Shown one piece after another: positions 10,030 through 19,876 of a stretch of DNA of 64,000 nt. The notes beneath the pieces were generated by a model that ran no database searches, had not been told where the DNA came from, and was given only the letters and a program-made list of their open reading frames with translations. The position numbers and the translations under genes were made by a program. Numbering within the stretch: the first letter of the stretch is position 1; each line of letters begins with the position of its first letter. The DNA lies in contig NC_013517.1 of the NCBI RefSeq assembly GCF_000024405.1, positions 3,565,989 to 3,629,988 of the forward strand, given 5' to 3'. The stretch comes from Sebaldella termitidis ATCC 33386 (lineage in GTDB: Bacteria; Fusobacteriota; Fusobacteriia; Fusobacteriales; Leptotrichiaceae).

Positions 10030-11001
10030 ATGAAAAGAAAAGCAGAAACATCTGATTATAATTTCAAAAGAGACAGACCTTTTCCATTTTTAAAAGGTGT
10101 AATAAAATATTTATTATTCATATATATTATATTTTTTATAATTTTTTCTTTTCTGGAAAAAGGTATAACAGAAATTTCGGCTGTAATCCCGTTTATTCCT
10201 GTCATCGGCTTATTCTTCATCAGCATTTTTCAGTTAATCTGGCATTTTATTTTTTCTCCGCCGGAAATTACTTTTTCCAAAAATACTGTCTGCTGGAAAA
10301 CCAACACCCGAAAACAAATTCTGATAAACTTTTCGGATATCCTGTATGTAAAAAACGGGATCAGTCACAGTAGATTTAACGGTACTTATTATAATGACAA
10401 ATATTATATATTTCTGAAAAACGGAAAAAAATATAAATTAGATTTCTTTTTGTTTGCAAACAAATATTCTATTGACAAAATGATAATGAATATTACCAAA
10501 ATCTATAATGAAAACTCTGTGAAATATATCAGGAAAAACACTGGAACTTTTTTTAAAATCTATAATGAAGATAAGTATATTTTTTATACTGCTAAATATA
10601 AACTGAAATTATTACTGGGAATAGCATTTTTTATACTATTTATTATTTTATTAATTTATAAAATATTTTTTATTGGAATGATTTCGCTTGCTTTATCTGT
10701 CTTTTTACTGGCTGTACCTGTAAAAACAATACTTAATCTAAAAAACAGAGATATAGCATTCCAAAATATTTTTGGTTATAAAACAGCAGATATTTATTCC
10801 CGTAAAACCAAAAAACTTATATTTAACAATAAATTCAGCATCAATATCTCAATGAATCCAAATGACCCCAGGCAAAGATACAGAAGTTTTTCTCTTGAAG
10901 CCTATAATATTCAGGACAGAAAAAAAATTATTGAAATATTATGCTTGATTTTTGAAAATAAAATTGAATTTAATTTTGACGGAAAAGAACCGTTTTTGTA
11001 A
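10030..11001 (+). CDS. Membrane protein of unknown function, paralog 2
   Basis: Paralog of the preceding gene. It shares the transmembrane hairpin (LFIYIIFFIIFSFLEKGITEIS), the soluble motif DILYVKNGISHSRFNGTYYNDKYYIFLKNGKKYKL, and a second hairpin near residues 190-235 ending AVPVKTILNLKNRD. The ATG at 10030 follows CAGGAATT and was preferred over a TTG at 10009. The 40-base gap to paralog 1 suggests cotranscription. A bidirectional terminator follows. Function unknown. Confidence 0.7.
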   Translation: MKRKAETSDYNFKRDRPFPFLKGVIKYLLFIYIIFFIIFSFLEKGITEISAVIPFIPVIGLFFISIFQLIWHFIFSPPEITFSKNTVCWKTNTRKQILINFSDILYVKNGISHSRFNGTYYNDKYYIFLKNGKKYKLDFFLFANKYSIDKMIMNITKIYNENSVKYIRKNTGTFFKIYNEDKYIFYTAKYKLKLLLGIAFFILFIILLIYKIFFIGMISLALSVFLLAVPVKTILNLKNRDIAFQNIFGYKTADIYSRKTKKLIFNNKFSINISMNPNDPRQRYRSFSLEAYNIQDRKKIIEILCLIFENKIEFNFDGKEPFL

Positions 11002-11013
11002 TTTGCCAGTATA

Positions 11014-11061
11014 AAAAAAGTGTTTTCGACTAATCTCTCGATTGTCTGAAAACACTTTTTT
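11014..11061. terminator. Bidirectional terminator between paralog 2 and the autotransporter
   Basis: AAAAAAGTGTTTTC (11014-11027) pairs perfectly with GAAAACACTTTTTT (11048-11061) over a 20-base loop. The A and T ends give a U-tract in either direction, serving the convergent genes. Confidence 0.85.
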
Positions 11062-11071
11062 ATTTTACTGA

Positions 11072-14000
11072 TTAAAATACAGCTTTTAATGTCACTCCTG
11101 CTCTATAATCATCTTCTTTATTATTCCCTGTTGAGTATTCCCCTGTCAGAAATATTCCATATCTGTCCTCTATTTCCACACCTATTGCTGCCTTCGTTCT
11201 AAATATCCCGGACTCATCCTGTGGTTTAGAAAGTTTATGATACCCGTCTTCAATTGCTGTTAATCTGGCTTTCTCCCTTTCATTTAGATCCGCAAGTTCA
11301 TATTCATATGCAAAATCAAGCGCTCCTTTCAGCTGCCATCCCGAAGTGTTTCCTAATGGCAAAGCCCCTTTTACCTCAACTCCTGCTCTCGGCTTTACGC
11401 TCCATGCATCGTTTCCATCTATTTCCAGAGCTTCAAGACCGCTTTCTGTAAATGAAGGTCTTGTCACATACATGGCTCTGAATGCTCCATACGGCATTAT
11501 ACTTGCTTTTTTGCCAATCTCAAATCTTTTACCAAGTATATTATCACTTGTTATACTGTACGTTTCATATGTCCCGTTCATTTCCGATCTTCCGAACGGC
11601 GATATCCAGTCTATATTTCTGTCTACATTATGAAAGCTTACTCTTCCTGTAAGGTCATTTCTTACTTCCCAGTTATTTGCTTTATATTTATTATGTACTC
11701 CCAGCTGAATTGTATCTACCCATTCTTCACTTTCATTTCCGTCTTTAAATTCAAATCCTGTATGTAAATACCCCAGTGAATAGCCGAAAGTATGTCTGTA
11801 TGTTCTTTCCACTTCCCGCAAGGCTAATACTCCTGTCGTTGTATAATCATAACCAGTAACTCCGTCAGTTTCCTCTTTATTTTTTCCTTTTGCTCCTATT
11901 ACACTTATTTTTACATTTTCTTTCGTATTATCTGGTGATTCCTGCAATGTAAACAGCGTATCTTCAAATGCCTTTGCTATATCATTTTCTCTCTGGTTTA
12001 TATTAGCGTATATATTCCCCGCCAGACTTGCCATTATGTGTCTGAAATCGCCCTCATCTGTTATATAATTTATTTTGTCAAATATTTGTCTTCCTTCACC
12101 ATATGTAACAGCATATTTCTCATTAAGCACTCTTCCAAAATCTTCAAACCATAATCCGTCTGTAAATTCTGTATAAGGTTTTCTTGTCATTACAAGGTCG
12201 CTTCCCTGAGCTGTTGCATCCCATGTCAATGACTGCGAAATATATTCACCTTTTCCGGTAACACCCTTAAACATATTTTCAAATACGTATCTGTCTGCTG
12301 CTGTTCCTACTGCAAAATCAGGTGCTACTTCCAGCTTGTCAGGTATTACACCGCTGAACCCTACTTGACTTGATGAATTTGTAGTAGGTGTATTTGTAGA
12401 CGGATCTATTGTTACTATTACTCTTATTCCGTCATAATTAAAGTTCCCGCCTACATTTATATTTATTATTCCTGAATTCACCAGTGTCGGCATATCCGGC
12501 AGATCATACTGCTTAGAGGTATAACCCCGCGTTGTCCCTGTTGTATCTGTTATGTTGCTTAATTCTACCGTCGGAGTATAAGCTATTCCAATACCCGTTC
12601 CTGTGATATTTATGATCCCGTGGTTTACAAGCTTGGTATCATCGCCTGCAAGGTATATTCCCGTTACATCATTCCCAGTAACATTAATAACCGCTCCATA
12701 ATCATTATATATCTGGGCACCGTTCTGACCAGCTATCCCCATCACGTTATCACCAGTCATATTTATAGTACCGTAATTTCTTACTATTGCATAATCTGAT
12801 ACAAATATACCCTTTGCATCATTTCCGAAACCATTTATTATCCCGTGATTTTCTGCTGTATAACCTGCTCCTTTTACATAAATACCTATACCGTCTTTTC
12901 CTACCTGTATTGTTCTGCCGGAACTATTTGTTATATTAGAATCTTCACCGTATATTCCCACAGAATATCCAGTTTTATATTTATTCCCGGCTGAATCTGT
13001 ATGCTCTACAAGATTTGAATCTCCCAGAATAATATCTGCATTGTTTATTATATTTGATCCTTTGGCATATACTCCTATATTTGCGACACCTGCACTGCCG
13101 GTTATATTGGCATTATTTACAAATGATCCTCCGCTTTTCAGATAATATCCTATATTGTCTGATCCTGTCATTGTCAATGTTCCGCTGTTATCTGCCGCAA
13201 GTACGGAATCAGCAAACACAAATATACTGTTATTTCCTATTACTGCCGGCTGATTATTAACAAATGACGGAGCTGTTGTTCCTGTAAATACAAAACCATA
13301 TGAGCCGTCTCCTACAGAAACTGCCGAATTATTCGTTACCGTACCTGTCTGATTTACTGCGTAAACACCTATGGCATCATTTTGCCCCACTGTTATTGAT
13401 GAACCTGTATTTAAGGTAATCGTTCCGCCTTCGGAATATATTCCTGTCCCGCCGTTTCCTGCTGTTATTGCCCCGGAATTTGTCACACTTCCGTTTAGAT
13501 TATATATTCCTATAGAATTATCCCCTGCATTTATACTTCCGCCCGAATTTGTTATACTGCTTCCTGCATTATCTGCATAGATTCCCACTCCGGGCTGGAT
13601 AGAACTCAGCGAATTTCCTATTGTTATTATTCCGCTATTTGTTATGCTGCTACTTCCGGTTGTATATATACCTATTGACTGATCTCCGCCTAAATTAATA
13701 TTATTGCTGTTTGTCACACTTACCGGCGTTAATGCTGAATTTTCCGAGTAAATTCCCACCGCTTTTTGACCTGTACTTTTTATTTCTGCTGTTCCTGTAT
13801 TAGATATGCTTACTCCGTCTTTCAGAAACAAACCTGTAGATTCCTGAGCGATGTTTATAGTTCCGTTATTATTTACTATATATGCTCCTGCCCCTTCGGC
13901 ATATATTCCTACAGAATTATTATTTACTGTTATTGTTCCTTCATTTCTTCCTCTGGCTCCTCCAGTAAGGTACATTCCTGCCGATGAATCCCCGAGTGTT

Positions 14001-17000
14001 ATTATACCAAGATTTGTTCCTTCTTCAGTTACTGTCTGTCCGCCAGATCCTGATACAGTATGTCCCGGAATCGGAATTCCGGCATGCTGTCCGCTCAGTA
14101 CCATTCCGGAAACATTTGTTCCGGATGAGCTGATGTTTGAAGTTATTCCAAATAAAGCCACTGTTCCAACACCATTTATCAGTGAACCGTTTGAACCTAA
14201 AGCTGCTGATGTACTGTTATAAAAATCTCCGCCTATCATATTTCCCACTACATATGTCGATCCCGGTGTTGCTGTTACTGTAAATGGTGTTGACAGGTTT
14301 AGACTTGACCCAACATCTGTTATCATTAACGTTATATTTTTTCCGTCTACTGATATGCTTCCGCCCAGATTAGTCAGACTGCTGCTATTTGTAAGATAAT
14401 ATCCTATCGCATTATCTCCGTTTAATGATATTGTTCCTCCGTTTATTGACCCTGTACTTCCGCTTGCATATACTCCTACTCCGTTTTTCCCTACAGATAT
14501 ATTACCATTTATATTTAAAGTAGAATTTACAGCGTACACTCCTATTCCTGCCTCGGCACTTGATACATCTATATTTGAAGATGACCCCAGATTTATTACA
14601 GAATCAGCAACAGACACAGCCGTATTATTAGCATATATTCCGTATCCTCCGTGTGTTGTCCCTGTAGAAATTATGTTTTGGTTATTATTTATGGTTATCT
14701 TGTCATCACCATAACCCAGTGTCGAAGATGAGGTTACGCCGTCAAGATAGTTCACACCGTATATCCCTACACTTTTATTTCCTATATTTATAGTTCCGGA
14801 ATTATTTGTCACGCTGCCGTTTGCCGCATAGATACCTACTGACTCTTCTCCTGTTACTTTTATAAAGCTTCCGGCAGTATTTGTTATATCTCCGAAATCT
14901 GCCAGCATTCCTGTGGAATTATTTCCTGACAAATCTATTACACTGTTATTATTTAACGTTATTCTTGCTCTGTCTAATGCACCGGAACCAGTTCCGTAGT
15001 TAACCTGACCCACTGCCAGCTGCCCTGAATTTGTACCTGTTATTCCGCTGTTTACATCAACACTTGAATTGATAAAATCTGACTTATTGTAAGAATCAGT
15101 ATTACTGTTCAAATTTACTGCCTGATCTATAACCAAAGTACCTTTTGTTATTGAAAACGGTGTATAGTTCGGATTGCTCGATGATGATATTTTTACATTT
15201 GTTCCGCTTATTGTTGTTCCAGGTGCATAGGCTGTTCCAATCGAACTTAAAAGTATCGTTCCAGGTGCATCAATTATTGCCAGTTTTGATGTAGGATCTT
15301 TCAGATTAATCTCCAGTGTTCCGCTTCCTGTTACAAGTGACGATAAATATGTATTCAGGGCTCCTGTAGAAGAAAATGCCATTCCTCCCGCTTCTATATC
15401 TACGACTATAGTTCCGGAAGCTATATTTATATTACCGGAACCGCTGTTATTTAATGCAAAAATCCCGCCGTTTTCTACTATTGATTTATATGTTCCGGAT
15501 AAATTTATTGTTACACCGTCTGCATAAAGACCGATTGCCCCGTTTCCTGTTTTTATTGTTCCGCCTGACAGATTATTTACAGTTCCGGCTTTGGCATAAA
15601 GACCTGCTCCATTTTGTGAATATACTTCTATATTTCCGCTTCCCATACTGAAAGTTCCCGAATGATTATATACACCTACCTGATCTTTATCAGTTCCTAT
15701 AGCTGTCAGCCTTATATTCCCGGCATTGACTCCTGAACCATGTGCACCTATATACATTCCTATTGCCTTATCTGCAGAAGCTGCTAATGATTGTATTGTC
15801 CCTGTATTTATTATTGTTCCAGTATTTAATGTCGAAGCTCCTACAGCATACATACCTGTTACATTATCTCCAAGTGATATTGTATTGGTATTTGTTCCTA
15901 AAGATGTATTTCCTGCAGTTGCTTCTACATACATCCCTATTCCGGAAGTTACATCAGCTACCTTTATTGCAGCTCCGCTGCTCATTGTTGAATTTTTCAG
16001 GTATATTCCTGTTCCTGATCCGCCTGATACATTTACACTTCCGGCTATTGATGTCGCAGTACTGTTATCTCCGTATATTCCTACAGAGCTTCCTCCAGCT
16101 GCTGATTCCACTGTTATAGTTCCGGCATTTATTAAATCTGTTTTCTTAAGATATGCTCCTATTATTGTTCCAGTTCCTTTTAGATCTATATTTGATGTTG
16201 AAGTAAGATTTACCGACGAAACTGCAGTTGTATTATTATCTGCATATATACCAAATGCATCACCGCTTACTCCTCCTGCTACTGTTTTGATATCTTTTTG
16301 ATTTTCTATATCTATCTGATCATTTCCATAGCCTAATGTAGTATAACTCGTACTTCCGTCAAAATAATTTCCGCCGTATATCCCCACAGAGCCCTGTCCG
16401 CCAAGCTCTATCAAGCCTTGGTTTAATGTATCCGCTCCGTTGGCTACATACATTCCTATGGAATTATTTCCGCTTAACTTTATTTTACCGGTACTGCTGT
16501 TTGTAACAGTTATATAGTCACCTGCTATTCCTGTAGAACCATTTCCTGCAAGTGAAATAGTTCCGTTATTCACTATATATCTGCCTGCTAATGTACCGCT
16601 TGAATTATTTCTCTGTGCTATGGCAATGTATTGTTTTGCAGAATTTGTACCTTCTACTGTAGTACTTGAGTCTACTGTTACATTAGTATTTATAAACTGT
16701 ATTTTACCGTATGATCCTGAATCCAGATCTGATTCCGTACTATCATTCAGTGTCAGATCAAACCCGTTCATTACATAATCATTATAACCTGATCCCGTAA
16801 AATTAAAAAAACCGCTTGTCAAACTTGGAAGCCCCGTAAAATTAAGTATATTAACAACTCCTCCCGGTGAGTCAATATACATAACATTTGACCCGGCCGC
16901 CATATTGACAGTCAAACTGCCTGCATTAGCAAAAGCTCCTTTTATTGCCGCTGCTACAGTCGGAATATCTGCCAGATTAGCAACCTTGGCATAAAGCAGC

Positions 17001-19438
17001 ATTCCACCGGGATTTACATTCGCTGAGGCCGGCCCTGTTATATTATACTTACCTGTTACCGTACTGCCGTTTACATAATTATAGAAAAGGAGTCCGCCCT
17101 GATTTGCCGTAAGCAAATTTGATCCTGACAAATTAATTGTAGAATTATCACCGGAATATAAAGCTATTCCACCATTTTGGGCAATTATATTTCCTCCACT
17201 GATTGTCGTCAAAAGAGTATTATCAGCATATACACCAATCGAATTTTCTGCTCCGGAAGTTATTGTCCCACTGGACATTGTATATGTAGCGGCATTATAC
17301 ACTCCTAACGACTCTTTTCCGCTTAATGTTATCGTCCCGCTGTTTTTTCCTGAAGACCCTGCAAGAACTGCAGTGGCCTGAGACTTTTCTTCATTTACTA
17401 TAATATTTCCTTTATTTTCCAAATAACCATTATTTGAAGAAAGCATTCCTATTGATGTTTTGGCTCCGGTACCTAAGGTTATTGTTCTTCCTGTATTATT
17501 TATTATTGATGTTCCGGTTCCGTTTGCCTGAATTACCACATTATTTCCAAGACCTTTGTTTATTGTTATATCTTTATCCAGCGTTATTCCATATTTATCA
17601 CTTCTTATCAAAACACTTTTTAAGGCATTTGAATCAAAATCCAGACTTTGGATATGTGAAGAATTCAGTATCATTTCTTCATTCTGTGATGTTTTATAAT
17701 CACTTCTACGTAATATACCTATATTTTCTTCACCATTAATTTTTATATTCAAATTTTTAATATTATCAACTATATTTGTAGCTCCTGTAGGAGTTATATT
17801 TTTTGAAAAAGAAATTCCTATATTATTTTTTCCTGCAACTTTTATTTCTCCTGAGGAACCATCCAGTACTGCTAATTTATAATAATCGGGAAGATTTGCA
17901 GAACCTGCCTGAACAGAACCGTTGTTGTCAATTATATTAGGTATTCTCACCCCGTAGCTTGCAGTGCCTTCTAATTCAATATTACCTATTGTAACATCAA
18001 CAACTGGATAAAATCCGGCATAATGACCAAAATCTATTCCGATACTTTTTGTTGAATTACTTGTAAGCTTTATGTTTCCCGCATTTATAAATTTAGGCTT
18101 ATTTGTCGCAGCAACAGGTGTCTGGACTGTTTCATTTGTAATCATTACTCCTATTACACTCTGTCCGCCGTTAATTATCAAATTTCCTTCATTTTTTAAT
18201 GTTGCCCCGTTATTTGGCGTATCTCTTCCATTGAGCTGCAGACGCATTCCTATCAAAATAGAATTCGAATTCGTAGAGTGACCGTAAAGGGTTAAATTAG
18301 ATCCGGGTGTTATTCTTACTACTCCGTTATCCCCGTACCAGCATGTATTCAGGCTCACAAAATAATACGCTGTTGATATAGTCGAATTATTCCGCATAAT
18401 ATAATCTCCGATTACATCAACATTTTCAGCTACTCCGCTCGTATACCCCGTAGTACTTATAAAAGTCCTCATTCCTGCTGATGACGAATTACCTATTGCC
18501 AAGGTTCCCGAAGCTGATGGTGTCGCTAAAGCCGTATAGGCTACCGGTGCCCCGCTGATTGTCCCTACTCCTGATCCTGCCAGAGTTATTTCTGCAGTAT
18601 TACCTGATGCTACTTCAATTTTGTCAAAATTATTCAGATATATTTGCGATGAATTAACTTGATATCCTTGATATTCTGTTACACCATCAGGAATATAAGC
18701 CAGCATTTCAGGCTGAAATGTGCTTGGTGCTGTTATCGAAGGCGTTATGGGATTAAAACTATTTACAATAATTGAATTAATTGTCGGGATTGTTATTACC
18801 ACCGGCAGCGGAGCTGTCGGTGCCACTATTGAAGGTACAGAAAATGATGTCAGTACCGGTAGTGTCGGCGTTATTGTCCCTACTGTGGGACTTCCTGGAG
18901 TAACAGGTGTTACCAGCGGCATGGAAGGCTTTGTTACTCCCAGAGATATCGGCTGTCTGTCAGGTTCTTTTACCTGTATTCCTACTCCGAGATCTATCTC
19001 CTTCGGCTGCTGTAATGACTGATACGGCTTTCCTTCCAGACCTCCTGTCATTCCGCTTGTTGTTACATAATTACCGTTTGTATCATAATATCCTGATACT
19101 TTTGAATTATATTTTGCATTTTCTTTGGAATTATCTACCCCTTTATTGTATTCGCTGTAAGTTCCCGAAATAAATATCTGCCACTCTAAAAACTCTGGTT
19201 TTATTACATAATCATTCTGTTTATACAGGTCTTTCAACTCAGCATTTCTTTGTTTTAATACTTTTTCTATTATTTCGTAATTTTTTTTGTTTGATTTTCC
19301 CTGTTCTATATTTTTTATTATATTATTGTACATTCTGTCATATTTTACGGAATTACTCCCGGCAGCTTCAGCGCTGTAAGCCGAGATCATTGCATTTAAT
19401 GCTAGAAAAGGCAATAATAATCTTTTATTTTTTTTCAT
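11072..19438 (-). CDS. Giant type Va autotransporter adhesin (2788 aa)
   Basis: Signal peptide (residues 1-25, ending AEA), a charged helical N-terminal region (about 30-75) as in fusobacterial autotransporters, a Pro/Val/Thr-rich linker (about 135-220), a very long passenger, and a C-terminal translocator barrel in the last ~270 residues ending in Phe (GVTLKAVF). The passenger consists of degenerate units such as NSGTINIG..SVGIYA and GDNAIGYYL, expected to form a right-handed beta-helix on the cell surface. Adhesion or biofilm function is inferred from the family. Start ATG follows TAAGGAGAATTT. The reading frame is intact over 8.4 kb. The barrel is nearly the same as that of the second autotransporter at the window end. 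Confidence 0.93.
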   Translation of the reverse strand: MKKNKRLLLPFLALNAMISAYSAEAAGSNSVKYDRMYNNIIKNIEQGKSNKKNYEIIEKVLKQRNAELKDLYKQNDYVIKPEFLEWQIFISGTYSEYNKGVDNSKENAKYNSKVSGYYDTNGNYVTTSGMTGGLEGKPYQSLQQPKEIDLGVGIQVKEPDRQPISLGVTKPSMPLVTPVTPGSPTVGTITPTLPVLTSFSVPSIVAPTAPLPVVITIPTINSIIVNSFNPITPSITAPSTFQPEMLAYIPDGVTEYQGYQVNSSQIYLNNFDKIEVASGNTAEITLAGSGVGTISGAPVAYTALATPSASGTLAIGNSSSAGMRTFISTTGYTSGVAENVDVIGDYIMRNNSTISTAYYFVSLNTCWYGDNGVVRITPGSNLTLYGHSTNSNSILIGMRLQLNGRDTPNNGATLKNEGNLIINGGQSVIGVMITNETVQTPVAATNKPKFINAGNIKLTSNSTKSIGIDFGHYAGFYPVVDVTIGNIELEGTASYGVRIPNIIDNNGSVQAGSANLPDYYKLAVLDGSSGEIKVAGKNNIGISFSKNITPTGATNIVDNIKNLNIKINGEENIGILRRSDYKTSQNEEMILNSSHIQSLDFDSNALKSVLIRSDKYGITLDKDITINKGLGNNVVIQANGTGTSIINNTGRTITLGTGAKTSIGMLSSNNGYLENKGNIIVNEEKSQATAVLAGSSGKNSGTITLSGKESLGVYNAATYTMSSGTITSGAENSIGVYADNTLLTTISGGNIIAQNGGIALYSGDNSTINLSGSNLLTANQGGLLFYNYVNGSTVTGKYNITGPASANVNPGGMLLYAKVANLADIPTVAAAIKGAFANAGSLTVNMAAGSNVMYIDSPGGVVNILNFTGLPSLTSGFFNFTGSGYNDYVMNGFDLTLNDSTESDLDSGSYGKIQFINTNVTVDSSTTVEGTNSAKQYIAIAQRNNSSGTLAGRYIVNNGTISLAGNGSTGIAGDYITVTNSSTGKIKLSGNNSIGMYVANGADTLNQGLIELGGQGSVGIYGGNYFDGSTSYTTLGYGNDQIDIENQKDIKTVAGGVSGDAFGIYADNNTTAVSSVNLTSTSNIDLKGTGTIIGAYLKKTDLINAGTITVESAAGGSSVGIYGDNSTATSIAGSVNVSGGSGTGIYLKNSTMSSGAAIKVADVTSGIGMYVEATAGNTSLGTNTNTISLGDNVTGMYAVGASTLNTGTIINTGTIQSLAASADKAIGMYIGAHGSGVNAGNIRLTAIGTDKDQVGVYNHSGTFSMGSGNIEVYSQNGAGLYAKAGTVNNLSGGTIKTGNGAIGLYADGVTINLSGTYKSIVENGGIFALNNSGSGNINIASGTIVVDIEAGGMAFSSTGALNTYLSSLVTGSGTLEINLKDPTSKLAIIDAPGTILLSSIGTAYAPGTTISGTNVKISSSSNPNYTPFSITKGTLVIDQAVNLNSNTDSYNKSDFINSSVDVNSGITGTNSGQLAVGQVNYGTGSGALDRARITLNNNSVIDLSGNNSTGMLADFGDITNTAGSFIKVTGEESVGIYAANGSVTNNSGTINIGNKSVGIYGVNYLDGVTSSSTLGYGDDKITINNNQNIISTGTTHGGYGIYANNTAVSVADSVINLGSSSNIDVSSAEAGIGVYAVNSTLNINGNISVGKNGVGVYASGSTGSINGGTISLNGDNAIGYYLTNSSSLTNLGGSISVDGKNITLMITDVGSSLNLSTPFTVTATPGSTYVVGNMIGGDFYNSTSAALGSNGSLINGVGTVALFGITSNISSSGTNVSGMVLSGQHAGIPIPGHTVSGSGGQTVTEEGTNLGIITLGDSSAGMYLTGGARGRNEGTITVNNNSVGIYAEGAGAYIVNNNGTINIAQESTGLFLKDGVSISNTGTAEIKSTGQKAVGIYSENSALTPVSVTNSNNINLGGDQSIGIYTTGSSSITNSGIITIGNSLSSIQPGVGIYADNAGSSITNSGGSINAGDNSIGIYNLNGSVTNSGAITAGNGGTGIYSEGGTITLNTGSSITVGQNDAIGVYAVNQTGTVTNNSAVSVGDGSYGFVFTGTTAPSFVNNQPAVIGNNSIFVFADSVLAADNSGTLTMTGSDNIGYYLKSGGSFVNNANITGSAGVANIGVYAKGSNIINNADIILGDSNLVEHTDSAGNKYKTGYSVGIYGEDSNITNSSGRTIQVGKDGIGIYVKGAGYTAENHGIINGFGNDAKGIFVSDYAIVRNYGTINMTGDNVMGIAGQNGAQIYNDYGAVINVTGNDVTGIYLAGDDTKLVNHGIINITGTGIGIAYTPTVELSNITDTTGTTRGYTSKQYDLPDMPTLVNSGIININVGGNFNYDGIRVIVTIDPSTNTPTTNSSSQVGFSGVIPDKLEVAPDFAVGTAADRYVFENMFKGVTGKGEYISQSLTWDATAQGSDLVMTRKPYTEFTDGLWFEDFGRVLNEKYAVTYGEGRQIFDKINYITDEGDFRHIMASLAGNIYANINQRENDIAKAFEDTLFTLQESPDNTKENVKISVIGAKGKNKEETDGVTGYDYTTTGVLALREVERTYRHTFGYSLGYLHTGFEFKDGNESEEWVDTIQLGVHNKYKANNWEVRNDLTGRVSFHNVDRNIDWISPFGRSEMNGTYETYSITSDNILGKRFEIGKKASIMPYGAFRAMYVTRPSFTESGLEALEIDGNDAWSVKPRAGVEVKGALPLGNTSGWQLKGALDFAYEYELADLNEREKARLTAIEDGYHKLSKPQDESGIFRTKAAIGVEIEDRYGIFLTGEYSTGNNKEDDYRAGVTLKAVF

Positions 19439-19491
19439 AAATTCTCCTTACTTTCTTCAAATGGTTTTCAAAGTTTTATCTATTAAATCAT

Positions 19492-19520
19492 ATCATATTT
19501 TTTATTTTTTATCCATTAAA
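19492..19520 (-). promoter_or_regulatory. Possible promoter of the autotransporter
   Basis: Minus-strand TTTAAT (19520-19515), 17-base spacer, TATGAT (19497-19492). The -35 box is weak. Confidence 0.35.
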
Positions 19521-19614
19521 TTAAATTTCATTCTATCTCTAATATACAGGGAAAATCCCTGTTTTTTCTTATTTTAAACCAATTTTGGAATCATTATCTT
19601 TTTCAGATAAAAAT

Positions 19615-19646
19615 TGAGAGACTCTACTGTTAATAGGAGTCTCTCA
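19615..19646 (-). terminator. Terminator after the small secreted peptide gene
   Basis: TGAGAGACTC (19615-19624) pairs perfectly with GAGTCTCTCA (19637-19646) across 12 bases; on the minus strand it is followed by ATTTTTAT. Confidence 0.8.
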
Positions 19647-19682
19647 TCATTTTTACAATAATTCCGTAAATTAATCACAATA

Positions 19683-19814
19683 CTAATGACAGTGTCTTTT
19701 TCCGGTACTCCTGTCCACATGGCATCCGTTTTTGTCTGTTCTGCCTCCGTGAGCTGCCGATACGGAGAATACTGCCACCAGCAATAACATTGTTAACACA
19801 AAAAGTTTTTTCAT
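19683..19814 (-). CDS. Small secreted Cys/His-rich peptide (43 aa)
   Basis: The sequence is a signal peptide (MKKLFVLTMLLLVAVFSVSA) plus a 23-residue mature part with GRTDKNGCHVDRSTGKRHCH. The HGGRTDxxGCHxxxxTGxxHCH motif is widespread in small secreted proteins and as a C-terminal add-on of exported nucleases and similar enzymes; its role is unclear. Start ATG at 19814 has a perfect TAAGGAGG site; the ATG at 19874 does not. It lies 62 bases after the DKNYY lipoprotein gene and ends at a terminator, so the two likely form one unit. Confidence 0.75.
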   Translation of the reverse strand: MKKLFVLTMLLLVAVFSVSAAHGGRTDKNGCHVDRSTGKRHCH

Positions 19815-19876
19815 AAATAACCTCCTTATACTAGTTTTATCTAAAAAATGTAACAAACACTTTATCATTTCCACTT

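Noticed and set aside
11254-19173. Several plus-strand open frames inside the giant autotransporter gene.
   Set aside because: They are antisense to a long intact gene with repeats of biased composition, lack ribosome sites and have low-complexity translations.
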